Below, piece after piece: positions 16,514 through 25,828 of a DNA stretch of 64,000 nucleotides. Location of the stretch: positions 1 through 64,000 of the forward strand of contig CAKSSN010000006.1 in assembly GCA_934489015.1 (NCBI GenBank), written 5' to 3'. Position numbers and translations under genes: made by a program. Source of the stretch: an uncultured Clostridia bacterium (lineage in GTDB: Bacteria > Bacillota > Clostridia > UBA1381). Below the pieces are notes generated by a model that saw only the letters and a list, made by a program, of their open reading frames with translations, was not told the origin of the DNA and made no database searches. Position 1 is the stretch's first letter. The number at the start of each line of letters is the position of its first letter.

Positions 16514-19500
16514 ATGGGAAAAGGTCTGAGGAGAATAATATCTCTGATTATACCTGTTATATTAAGTATTGGTTTTATTTCACCCGCCGCGCTGGCAGAG
16601 GATGCAGAGCTTACTCCTTTTAAAAATCATACGCTTCCGTGCGTTGTTGCGGCGGCAGATTTCGACAAAGGCGGAGAGGGCATATCCTACGGCGCGCTCA
16701 GAGGAGTTTTGCAGAGCGATTATGAATACCGCTCCGATGTTCAGTTTAATTATTATACAAATTCCACCGGAGTTGTAATGGGCTTCAACGAAGGGGAATG
16801 GATGAAATACACGATAAATGTAAAGAAAACGTCGGAATTTAAGCTCAGTGCGTTATATGCGTCGCAGATGTCGGCAAATCTTGAAATTTCGGTAGACTCA
16901 CAGACAATAAAAGCCACTCTTCCGTCAACGAATGACTGGGAAACCATACAGAGCTATGAAATGGGAACGATGCTTATGAGCGCCGGAAAGCATATTTTAA
17001 CGGTTAAAATGGCGACCGGTGCGGCAACGTTCAGAGGTATTGAATTTTCAGCTGACAGCGCCGAAGAGATAAAGACGGACTATGCGAGAAAAACGGGTCC
17101 TTACAGAAATATATTTATTCCGTCGGCGGTGCAGGCTGAGGACTTTGATATGACCGGCAATCAGCAGAGCGAAAATAAGAAGAGCGTATACCGTCAGTAT
17201 GAGGGCTATGAGATTGTCTCCGACGGAAACGGCGGATATGTTCTGAAGCTTTCAAAGGACGATGAGGTTTGCTATACGTTTACGGCCGAAAAGAGCGGAG
17301 CGTATGATATTTTGCCGTCGGGCAGCGGCAGCGGACAATTGTTTTTTGATGATTTCGGCGGCTCACTGCCGTTTAAGTGCAGCGGAGCAAATGCCGCAAC
17401 AGTGTGGATAGATAAAGGCACACACAAAATGAGGGTAAAATCGGGCGGCGCTCTGGAGCTTGATTTTATCAGGTTTTCATCATCGGATAAGGAATATATA
17501 GCTCTTAATTCTTTAAATGACGCTCAAGGCAGCGCTGCGGAGAAGAGCGAAAAAATATATAAAACGTTTTATGTATCTCCCGGCGGCAGCGATCTTTCGG
17601 ACGGAACGAGAGAAAAGCCGTTTCTTACAATTGACAGAGCAAAGGAAGCCGTAAGACAGATAAGCGGCGATATGGACGGCGATATTGTTGTTATTCTTAT
17701 GTCGGGTACATATAAAATAGATAAAAAGCTTGAGTTTGGCGCAGAGGACGGAGGTAAAAACGGATATAATGTTATATATCGCGGCGAAAACGTTCTCGAT
17801 ATGCCGGTTATAAACGGCGGCGAGCAAATTTCCGGCTGGGAAAAGGTTGACGATTATATATGGAAGGCAAGCGCGCCTCTTGATGATATGCGCACGCTTT
17901 ACATAAACGGCTACCCGGCGCAGCGTTCAAGAAGCAGATATATTTATTACGGAATTGACTACTGCTATAAGGAAGGCAGCAGCTATGAGGACGGCGTTAA
18001 GGTCAGCATAAAGAATTTTCCGCGCGGACTTACAAACACGGAGGATATGGAGCTTGTGTGGGATCTTAACTGGACCTGTCAGCGCACGCCTGTTGAAGAA
18101 ATAGAGTATTTTGATACATATGTGGATATTTATCTTGATCAGCCGTGGTTCCGCTATGCGCGCACAAAGGGCTGGGACGGAACAAATCCCGCTGTTGAGA
18201 AGAGCTTTTATCTTGAAAATGCGCGTGAGCTTTTAAATGAGCCGGGCGAGTTCTACTTTGATAAAAAGGAAAAAACGGTTTATTATTATCCGTATAAGGA
18301 AGAGGATTTAACAAGTGCTGAGGTTTTTGCCGGCAAGAGCGAAATGATGGTTTCGGTTTCGGGCAGCTCGGTTGATGAAAAGGTACAGAATTTAGTTTTT
18401 GATAATATTGATTTCAGATACGGCACATGGAACGGCATTAACACTTCGGGTATTGTCGCCGTTCAGGCGGATAAAATGCAAAAGGGCGAAAACGATCCCG
18501 TGCAGTACGGCGGAACAATGGTCCCGGCGCAGTTTAAAATAGAGTATGCCGATAATATAACGGTGCAAAACTGCAGCTTTAAGGATCTCGGCTCGGCGGC
18601 CGTAAGTATGCCGAACGCGGTAACAAACTCAAAGGTTATAGGCAATAAGTTTTGCGATATAGGCGGAACGGCTGTAATCATAGGTCATTGGGATCATTTG
18701 AATACCATGCCGGAGGGTATGGAGCGATGCGTAAATATAGAAGCGGCAAACAATGTTATAAGAAGAGCCGCATGGGAGCTTCGTGGCAGCTGCGGCATAA
18801 GCGCGTATTACGTAAATTCGGTAAACATACATAATAACGATATTAAGGATTTGCCGTATACCGGAATAACGTTAGGCTGGGGCTGGGGAGAAGATGTAGT
18901 CGACGCGGCTAACAATACCATAGAAGCAAACCGCATAGAAAACGTTACCGATCCTACAGAGGACGGAGCGCATATCTACACTCTCGGCCCGCTGAGAAAT
19001 ACGGTTATAAAGAGAAACTACTGCATAAAATCGGGAGATTATCGCGGCGGAATATATCTTGACGAAGCAACAAGCTATGTACAGGTTCTTGAAAACGTTG
19101 TTGAAAAGAGTCCGCTTTGGCTTTTTGCACGTCCCGACGCGCGTCTTAAGGAAATATATGCTGCCGACAACTTTTCCGATACAGAGAATTTGTCGCAGGA
19201 TACCAATAATGTAACGGTTGTTAATACGACTGTTTTCAGCAGAAGCAATATCCCCGAAAAAGCGCTTGAAATAGAAAGCTCGGCAGGAGTTGAAAAGGAA
19301 TACAAGCGTCTGCTTTCGGGAACGGATTACCCTGAGTGGAGAAGAAGCCTTATAACGAATATCCCGAACGGATTTTTCTCACAGATATATGACGGACAGT
19401 ATGAAGCCGAAAACTACATGGCAGGCGGCGAGGGTGTCGGCTTTCACAAGCTCAGCGGCGATGTTGTAACATATGCAAACGGTCAGAAAAACATGAATAA

Positions 19501-20386
19501 CTATGTTATCGGCGATACGAAAGCGGGCGAATGGCTTAAATACAGCTTCAGCTGCAAGGCTTCGGATACGTATGCTGTTGAGGTTAAGGCTGCAAACAAT
19601 TTCGGGCCCGACGAGCCGGAGCCTATGCTTAACATTTACATAGACGATCAGATTGTCGCTTCAAATGTGAAAATCCCGAATAACGGCTCATGGTCAAGAC
19701 ATGACTGGATGACTATGTGCACGACGAATATTGCGGAGGGCGAGCACACGGCGAAATTTGAGTTTGTAAATAACGGCTTTTCATTTGACGCATGGCGTCT
19801 TGCCGGCGGAAATGTTCAGATGGATGTTATTGAAAACGATGAGGACTTTGACGAATACAAAATATTCACCGAAGATGAGCTCAAAGCCGTGAGCTTCAGC
19901 GATATTTCAAACCACTGGGCGGAGAATTATATAAAAGAGCTTGCGGCGGACGGGGTTATAAACGGAATAGGAAATAACCTCTTTGCGCCGGATAATGAGC
20001 TTACATTATATCAGGCTGTATGGCTTGCTATGCGCTGCTGCGGAGCAGGAGCTGAAGCAAAAAGCAGCGAGTGGAAAGAAAAGGCGTTTGAAATGAAGCT
20101 TTTAAATTCGCCGGATGAGGCAGACTCTTCATTAACGCGTCAAAGAGCTGCACAAATATTTATCAGCGCCTACAGCTATGTAAAGGGAGCGTATTCGATT
20201 GTGTGGGACACATCTGTATTTTCCGACTTTTCGGATATAGACAGCGAATATGCAAATTATGCTCTTGCCGCAAGCAATCTTAAAATTATGAGCGGCGACG
20301 AAAGCGGCAGATTTTTGCCGCATAAAACTCTTACGAGAGCGGAAGCGGCAGCAATCGTAAAGCGGCTTTCGGACTGCTTAGAATAG
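16514..20386 (+). CDS. SLH-anchored secreted beta-helix protein with two carbohydrate-binding modules
   Basis: A 1290-residue surface protein. A signal peptide (about 1-28) is followed by a CBM6/35-like beta-sandwich (about 40-180; GVVMGFNEGEWMKYTI), a second weaker sandwich, and a right-handed beta-helix from about 350 (FYVSPGGSDLSDGTREKPF, with TLYINGYPAQRSR). Then come another CBM6-like module (about 960-1100) and three SLH repeats (about 1125-1290; FSDISNHWAENYIKEL). The helix part resembles GH141/GH120-type proteins in its 'YVSP.GSD..G' opening and repeated N-rich coils (NNTIEANRIENV). The likely role is hydrolysis of a plant cell-wall polymer at the cell surface; the exact activity is inference. 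Its ribosome site AAAGGTTGG is ordinary. Confidence 0.82.
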   Translation: MGKGLRRIISLIIPVILSIGFISPAALAEDAELTPFKNHTLPCVVAAADFDKGGEGISYGALRGVLQSDYEYRSDVQFNYYTNSTGVVMGFNEGEWMKYTINVKKTSEFKLSALYASQMSANLEISVDSQTIKATLPSTNDWETIQSYEMGTMLMSAGKHILTVKMATGAATFRGIEFSADSAEEIKTDYARKTGPYRNIFIPSAVQAEDFDMTGNQQSENKKSVYRQYEGYEIVSDGNGGYVLKLSKDDEVCYTFTAEKSGAYDILPSGSGSGQLFFDDFGGSLPFKCSGANAATVWIDKGTHKMRVKSGGALELDFIRFSSSDKEYIALNSLNDAQGSAAEKSEKIYKTFYVSPGGSDLSDGTREKPFLTIDRAKEAVRQISGDMDGDIVVILMSGTYKIDKKLEFGAEDGGKNGYNVIYRGENVLDMPVINGGEQISGWEKVDDYIWKASAPLDDMRTLYINGYPAQRSRSRYIYYGIDYCYKEGSSYEDGVKVSIKNFPRGLTNTEDMELVWDLNWTCQRTPVEEIEYFDTYVDIYLDQPWFRYARTKGWDGTNPAVEKSFYLENARELLNEPGEFYFDKKEKTVYYYPYKEEDLTSAEVFAGKSEMMVSVSGSSVDEKVQNLVFDNIDFRYGTWNGINTSGIVAVQADKMQKGENDPVQYGGTMVPAQFKIEYADNITVQNCSFKDLGSAAVSMPNAVTNSKVIGNKFCDIGGTAVIIGHWDHLNTMPEGMERCVNIEAANNVIRRAAWELRGSCGISAYYVNSVNIHNNDIKDLPYTGITLGWGWGEDVVDAANNTIEANRIENVTDPTEDGAHIYTLGPLRNTVIKRNYCIKSGDYRGGIYLDEATSYVQVLENVVEKSPLWLFARPDARLKEIYAADNFSDTENLSQDTNNVTVVNTTVFSRSNIPEKALEIESSAGVEKEYKRLLSGTDYPEWRRSLITNIPNGFFSQIYDGQYEAENYMAGGEGVGFHKLSGDVVTYANGQKNMNNYVIGDTKAGEWLKYSFSCKASDTYAVEVKAANNFGPDEPEPMLNIYIDDQIVASNVKIPNNGSWSRHDWMTMCTTNIAEGEHTAKFEFVNNGFSFDAWRLAGGNVQMDVIENDEDFDEYKIFTEDELKAVSFSDISNHWAENYIKELAADGVINGIGNNLFAPDNELTLYQAVWLAMRCCGAGAEAKSSEWKEKAFEMKLLNSPDEADSSLTRQRAAQIFISAYSYVKGAYSIVWDTSVFSDFSDIDSEYANYALAASNLKIMSGDESGRFLPHKTLTRAEAAAIVKRLSDCLE

Positions 20387-20449
20387 TCTGCCTGACCTAT
20401 CGGCACATTTTTATAGGTGCCTTATCATGCGGACGGCAAGGAGATTTAT

Positions 20450-23152
20450 ATGAAAAAAATATCGGCGATATTGATGCTTGTTTTAATATCAGCCCTGATG
20501 CCTGTGCGTGCGGCGGAAAACGCCGTGCGCATAGAGGCGGAGGACTATGTTAATTATTACGATCTTACAGAGGGCGTTGACCCGATGGACTTTTACATAA
20601 AGGACAGGGGAGATGACGTTGAGTGCGCTTACGGCGCAACGGGAATTGTTGTCGGAATGAACGACACGGAATGGCTTGAATATACGGTAAATGTTCAAAA
20701 AAGCGGATATTATTCATTTCGCCTTTCCACAGCGACGGATGCGAAGATGGTGCTTACAGCATTTAAGGTAAGCGCAGGCGGCGCGGAGGTAAACCATGTT
20801 ATCCACTCGCGCGGCTGGGGAGAATATGACGACAATGTGTGTCTGCTTCCTCTTTCGGTAGGGGGAAACACCGTAAGGGTTACGGTTTCGGGGGCAATGA
20901 ATTTTGACTTTTTTGAAATGGAGTATGTTCCCGAACTCGACGCAGCGCTTGAAGCGCAGATATGCGGCGCTATGAAAAATGCGTTCGGCTGCTATGAGCG
21001 GTACGGAAAATATCTCGGCATAGATATTTATTCCGATATGGAAAAGATTTTTTCAAAGGATAATGTTTTTTACAGCATAAGCGGCGGCTATAAGGATATT
21101 GTATCAATTCAGAATGAATTTGCGAGAGTTTATGCAATGAAGATAGCCGAGCCGGACACATATGCAGAGTGCGGCGCGGAGCGGATAACCGAAATTTCGG
21201 GCGGCTCGTTCACGGTTTTTGAAAGTATGGATGATATTGCGGACGGAATTTTGGCTGTCGGAGCTGTTTATGAAAACGGTCGCCTTATAGGCGCTTCATT
21301 TGGCGAGGTTTCGGGCGGCAGCTGCGCATTGAGCTTTAATCTCGGCAGCACGGACAGAAAAAAAAGCGTATATAAGCTTTTTTTGCTCGATAACGCTTCA
21401 CAGCTTACGCCGTATATTCGCGGCGGCAGAAAAATTTATATGGCGCCCGACGGCAGCGACGAAAACAGCGGAGAAAAAAATATGCCTGTTAAATCGCTTG
21501 CGCGTGCGGTGAAAGCAGCTGCAAAGCTTTCAGAGAGCACAAAGCTTGATGTTGTGATTGAAATCGCCGACGGCGAATACAGCTTTACGGAGCCTGTCAC
21601 GGTAGAGGCGGAGGATAATCATAAAAACGGCGGAAAAATCATACTGCACGGCGGAGCCGACACTGTTTTTAACGGCGGTGTCAAGGTTGACGGCTGGGAA
21701 AATTACAACGGCAAAATTTACAGAGCGCCTCTAAATCTCGGCGAAATCAGGCAGCTTTACGTAAACGGCACACGTGCCGAGCGTGCGAAAAGCAAGGTGT
21801 TAAGCGGCAGCGGAATATATTCCGAGTCGGGAGAAAATGACGGAATAAATTATATCGGAACGCTTGCTAAGGGGCTTGAAAATGAAAAAAATGCGGAGAT
21901 TGTCTGGGATCTTTACTGGACACGTCAGAGAGTGCCGGTAGAAAAAATAATAAAAAACAATATTTTGAGCTACAGCTTTAAGATGCGAAAGCCGTATTAT
22001 TCATATCTTCTTGAAAAAGAATATACGGGCACAGCGCCTATAAACGGCACGGAAAGCTTTTATATTGAAAATGCATTTGCGTATCTTGACGAGCCCGGCG
22101 AGTTTTACTTTGACGAGGATCAGAAAATGCTTTATTATTATCCCCGTACAAATGAAAGCCTTGATAACTGCTATGTGGGTGTGTCGGAGGGCTTTATAAG
22201 GTTTGAAGGCACAGAGGAGCGCCACGTGCGCGGCTTCACGGTGGAAAATATTAAAATGCGCTACGGAACATATCTTGAGCCGAACGAAAAGGGACTTGCA
22301 ACCGTTCAGGGAGATAAGATAGTAAATTCAGCCGGTGAGCCGACAATATCGGGCGGAAGAAGAATGCATTCGCAGATAGCTCTTTCCTATGCCGATGATA
22401 TTTTGCTTGAAAATAACACAATAGAGCATATCGGCTCATGCGCGATTGACTTTTTTGAGGGCGTTAAAAACTGCTATGCGGTTTCAAATTACATAGCGGA
22501 CACTTCGGCAGGCGCATTTATGGCAGGCAGCTGGAATCATGACTACAGCTCAAATCAGGAAAATATGTGCGGATACATAGGCTTCAGCAATAACGAGGTT
22601 ACCGACATAGCTTCCGAATATGCAGGCTCTCCGGCGGTTTCGCTTTATTATGTAAATAACGCTGAGGTGTCGCATAACACCATAACAAATACGGCATACA
22701 GCGGAATTTCGGTCGGATGGGGCTGGAGTACGGATACGGGCGAGTGCAGAAACAATAAAATAACGGATAACAGGATAGAAAATGTTCTGACCGTTTTAAA
22801 TGACGGAGCGAATATTTACACGCTCGGATCGCTGCACGGCACGGTGATAAGCGGAAACTATCTTTCAAAAAGCAATGACATTTCCGGCGGCTCGCGCGGC
22901 GGAATATATCTTGATGAGGGAAGCGGCTATGTTACGGTCAGCGGAAACGTTATTGAGGAATGTAAAAGATGGCTTTTTGCAAGAGCGGGAATAAATCTAA
23001 AGGAAATAAGGGTGTTCGGCAATTATTCGGATACTGAGGAATATGTTGCCGACACGGAGTCCGGCAGCGTTATTATGGGTAAAAACTATTCGTATACAAC
23101 GCGCACGGACGAGGTGATAAGAATAATAGAAAACAGCGGCACGGTAAAATAA
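20450..23152 (+). CDS. Secreted CBM6-like/beta-helix protein, GH141-like
   Basis: A 900-residue protein starting at the ATG at 20450, with AAGGAG before it. A signal peptide (about 1-20, ending in VRAAE) is followed by a CBM6-like module (about 23-160; VRIEAEDYVNYY, GMNDTEWLEYTV). A region of about 160 residues comes next, and then a beta-helix from about 327 (IYMAPDGSDENSG, QLYVNGTRAERAK, and coil repeats such as NNKITDNRIENV). It is a paralogue of the preceding protein's central part but has no SLH repeats, so it is probably released or held by other means. Its position in the run suggests cotranscription. Confidence 0.8.
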   Translation: MKKISAILMLVLISALMPVRAAENAVRIEAEDYVNYYDLTEGVDPMDFYIKDRGDDVECAYGATGIVVGMNDTEWLEYTVNVQKSGYYSFRLSTATDAKMVLTAFKVSAGGAEVNHVIHSRGWGEYDDNVCLLPLSVGGNTVRVTVSGAMNFDFFEMEYVPELDAALEAQICGAMKNAFGCYERYGKYLGIDIYSDMEKIFSKDNVFYSISGGYKDIVSIQNEFARVYAMKIAEPDTYAECGAERITEISGGSFTVFESMDDIADGILAVGAVYENGRLIGASFGEVSGGSCALSFNLGSTDRKKSVYKLFLLDNASQLTPYIRGGRKIYMAPDGSDENSGEKNMPVKSLARAVKAAAKLSESTKLDVVIEIADGEYSFTEPVTVEAEDNHKNGGKIILHGGADTVFNGGVKVDGWENYNGKIYRAPLNLGEIRQLYVNGTRAERAKSKVLSGSGIYSESGENDGINYIGTLAKGLENEKNAEIVWDLYWTRQRVPVEKIIKNNILSYSFKMRKPYYSYLLEKEYTGTAPINGTESFYIENAFAYLDEPGEFYFDEDQKMLYYYPRTNESLDNCYVGVSEGFIRFEGTEERHVRGFTVENIKMRYGTYLEPNEKGLATVQGDKIVNSAGEPTISGGRRMHSQIALSYADDILLENNTIEHIGSCAIDFFEGVKNCYAVSNYIADTSAGAFMAGSWNHDYSSNQENMCGYIGFSNNEVTDIASEYAGSPAVSLYYVNNAEVSHNTITNTAYSGISVGWGWSTDTGECRNNKITDNRIENVLTVLNDGANIYTLGSLHGTVISGNYLSKSNDISGGSRGGIYLDEGSGYVTVSGNVIEECKRWLFARAGINLKEIRVFGNYSDTEEYVADTESGSVIMGKNYSYTTRTDEVIRIIENSGTVK

Positions 23153-23178
23153 AAATTTAAGTATGGAGGTATGAATTT

Positions 23179-25785
23179 ATGAAGAAAAAAATATCGGCGC
23201 TTTTAGCTGCTATACTTGCATTCGGTGCAATTGGGGCAGGGGCTGAGGAAACAACGGATGTCGATGTAACACGTGATTTGCAGGTGAGCCTTAACAACAC
23301 AATTCGCGTTGAGGCTGAAAATTACACTTCTGCAAAGGATATGGCAGAGGGCGAAATTCCGCTTGAGCCGCTCACAACAGCATACAATTATTCTAAGGTT
23401 ATGAGCTTCCAAAACGGCGATGTTCTTACGTATAAGGTGTATATAAGAATACCGGGCGAATATAAGCCGGCAATGTTTGCAGCTCTCGGCGATGATGCTG
23501 CATCGGCTGCTATATTTACAAGCGAGGGTCAGAGCGCTGTTGTTTTCCCGCAGAAAACGGCTTCGTGGGATGACTATGTGCTTACCGATTCGGAGTATGA
23601 CGAGAGCGTTTCCGAAACACCCGATTCGAGAAATACGCTTTATCTGACAACGGGTGTTCATGAAATTACGGTAGAAATGCAGGGCTCTGTAAGCTTTGAC
23701 TATTTCAGACTCGATTATGCCGGAAGCGTTGCTGAAAACACGCTCGAATTTGAAAATCCGTTTGCGTGGGAAATATACAGCGTGCCGACGGGCGATATGT
23801 TTGTAAAAGGTGACGGAAGTGCGACGGATCAGACCATTTACCGCGCATATCCGGACGGAAATTCAAGCGGCGGCTATAATGCGGGCTTTAACGCGAGCGT
23901 TGCCGAGTGGATGGCCGATATTCCCGAATCGGGAGAATACACGTTCAGGCTTTACTATGAAACAATGGTTCAGTCGATATGCGAGTTTTCTGTTGACGGA
24001 CTTATCGTTGACGGCGGAATACCGGTTAATACAACGGACAAATGGTCGCCGTCCTCATATGACGACAGAAGCAGCATGATTCTTGCCGAAAACGTTGCTC
24101 TTGACAAGGGTACTCACCGCATTAAATTTGCAATAAGCGGCGGAGCAACCTGCGACTGCATAACCTTTGAAAAAACAGGCGATATACAGGGACGCACAAG
24201 AATTACGCGCAAGGCTGAAACATATGATTTGCTTGCAGGTCAGGGCGAGGGATATTTTGACGCAACCTCCGACTCGATAAGCGATGCGCTTCCTTACGAC
24301 AAGAATTATTTTCCGCTTGAGCTTGCCGGAATAAATGCGTACAGAAAAGCTATAGGCATGGAATCAAACGAGAAGTACAAGGAATGGCTTAAATATAACG
24401 TTTACGTTTCAGAGCCGGGCTACTATCGCATGACAGCCGAGATTTCGCGCCCGGACAGCATTGATATGCTCTTTGACATAGGCACAGAACAGTTTAATGT
24501 AACCGAAGCGGCAAACGGCTACAGCAGAACATGGCAGCTGTATGACTACATAGATGTCGGAACTGTTTATCTTGAAAAGGGAGATAACACCGTTAAGGTT
24601 ACAAATTTGGGAAGCCCGACAAATTTCGGCGGCTTTACTCTTGAAAAAACAGGTTATGAGCTTACGGACAAAAACGGAAACGGAATAAATGCCGCAATTG
24701 ACGGAGAATGCACGGCAAGCGTTGATTTCGGAAAAATCGCGTCTGAGAGCGCACCGACTCTTATAGCAGCGCTTTACACAGGTGATAAGCTTGATAACGT
24801 ATATTTTGCAAATGCCGATGCGGACGGAAAAGCACAAATAAAGCTTGACGCAAAAGCAAGCCAGACTATAAAAATGTTCGTTTGGGACAGCACAAACGGC
24901 ATGAAGCCGATGGATTTAAGCAAAGAAACAGTAATGAGAGATGAAGAAATCAATTCAATAGTTTGCTGGGGCGATTCGCTTACGGCAGGTGCAGGCGGAG
25001 AGGGAACAACATATCCGTCGGTTATTGCCGAAAAGCTCGCAGACAGAGGAATAGACGTTTATAACATGGGAGTCGGCGGTGAAACCGCTTATACAATTGC
25101 CGGCAGACAGGGTGCAATTCCCATGACGGTAGGCGCGTTTACAATTCCGGCCGGAAAAGAAACTGTTAAAATAAACTTTACAAATAATGTTTTCCCGCTC
25201 CTTCAGGGCGATCAGGGACAGAGCATAAACCCGTGCAGAATTAACGGAGTTTTGGGTGAAATATCATATTACGGCTCATATTTGTGGGAGGACGGCGTTT
25301 CGCAGTATTTCTTCACACGTCTTGAAGAGGGTGAGGAAACTGAGGTTAGCGAAAACACGCCCGTTATAACAAATGCGTCCGAAAACTATACCGGAAAAAC
25401 AGCAGTAATTTTTGTCGGTCAGAACGGTCCTCAAAATCCCGATGAGCTCATATCAATCCAGAAAAAGATGATTGAGAAAAACGGCACCGAAAACTATCTC
25501 ATAGTAGGACTTACATCGGCGAGCGAAATAGAAAGAAGCATACTTGAAACCGCAATGAAAAACACATACGGCGACAAATATTTAAACCTCAGAGAATATA
25601 TGAGCAGCATTGACGCTTTCCGCGATGCAGGACTTACTCCGAGCGAGGATGATCTCGATTCCATAATGAGCGGAATTGTTCCGCAGTCGCTCAGAATAGA
25701 CGGCGTTCACTTTAATAAGGTCGGCTACAGACTTATCGGAAATAAAATTTATGATAAGCTTTTAGAGCTTGGATATATCAAATAA
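23179..25785 (+). CDS. Multi-CBM SGNH-hydrolase (candidate polysaccharide acetylesterase)
   Basis: An 868-residue secreted protein. A signal peptide (about 1-22) is followed by three CBM-like sandwiches (about 40-175, 190-330, 345-490). The third has GQGEGYFDATSD and GMESNEKYKEWLKYNV. A short 'W-D' module follows (KMFVWDSTNGMKPM), then a C-terminal SGNH/GDSL domain from about 592. Block I is CWGDSLTAGAGGEG with the nucleophile serine, and block V is DGVHFNKVGY with the Asp-His pair. The esterase domain carries an insertion of about 100 residues between blocks I and III. SGNH enzymes in such loci usually remove acetyl groups from pectin or xylan. Confidence 0.82.
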   Translation: MKKKISALLAAILAFGAIGAGAEETTDVDVTRDLQVSLNNTIRVEAENYTSAKDMAEGEIPLEPLTTAYNYSKVMSFQNGDVLTYKVYIRIPGEYKPAMFAALGDDAASAAIFTSEGQSAVVFPQKTASWDDYVLTDSEYDESVSETPDSRNTLYLTTGVHEITVEMQGSVSFDYFRLDYAGSVAENTLEFENPFAWEIYSVPTGDMFVKGDGSATDQTIYRAYPDGNSSGGYNAGFNASVAEWMADIPESGEYTFRLYYETMVQSICEFSVDGLIVDGGIPVNTTDKWSPSSYDDRSSMILAENVALDKGTHRIKFAISGGATCDCITFEKTGDIQGRTRITRKAETYDLLAGQGEGYFDATSDSISDALPYDKNYFPLELAGINAYRKAIGMESNEKYKEWLKYNVYVSEPGYYRMTAEISRPDSIDMLFDIGTEQFNVTEAANGYSRTWQLYDYIDVGTVYLEKGDNTVKVTNLGSPTNFGGFTLEKTGYELTDKNGNGINAAIDGECTASVDFGKIASESAPTLIAALYTGDKLDNVYFANADADGKAQIKLDAKASQTIKMFVWDSTNGMKPMDLSKETVMRDEEINSIVCWGDSLTAGAGGEGTTYPSVIAEKLADRGIDVYNMGVGGETAYTIAGRQGAIPMTVGAFTIPAGKETVKINFTNNVFPLLQGDQGQSINPCRINGVLGEISYYGSYLWEDGVSQYFFTRLEEGEETEVSENTPVITNASENYTGKTAVIFVGQNGPQNPDELISIQKKMIEKNGTENYLIVGLTSASEIERSILETAMKNTYGDKYLNLREYMSSIDAFRDAGLTPSEDDLDSIMSGIVPQSLRIDGVHFNKVGYRLIGNKIYDKLLELGYIK

Positions 25786-25789
25786 TTAA

Positions 25790-25812
25790 ATGGGACTTTG
25801 ATCAAGTTCCAT
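25790..25812 (+). other. Intergenic hairpin
   Basis: TGGGACTT (25791-25798) pairs with AAGTTCCA (25804-25811), with one G-U pair, directly before the ribosome site of the next gene. No T-run follows. Confidence 0.45.
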
Positions 25813-25828
25813 GAGAAAGGAAAAAATA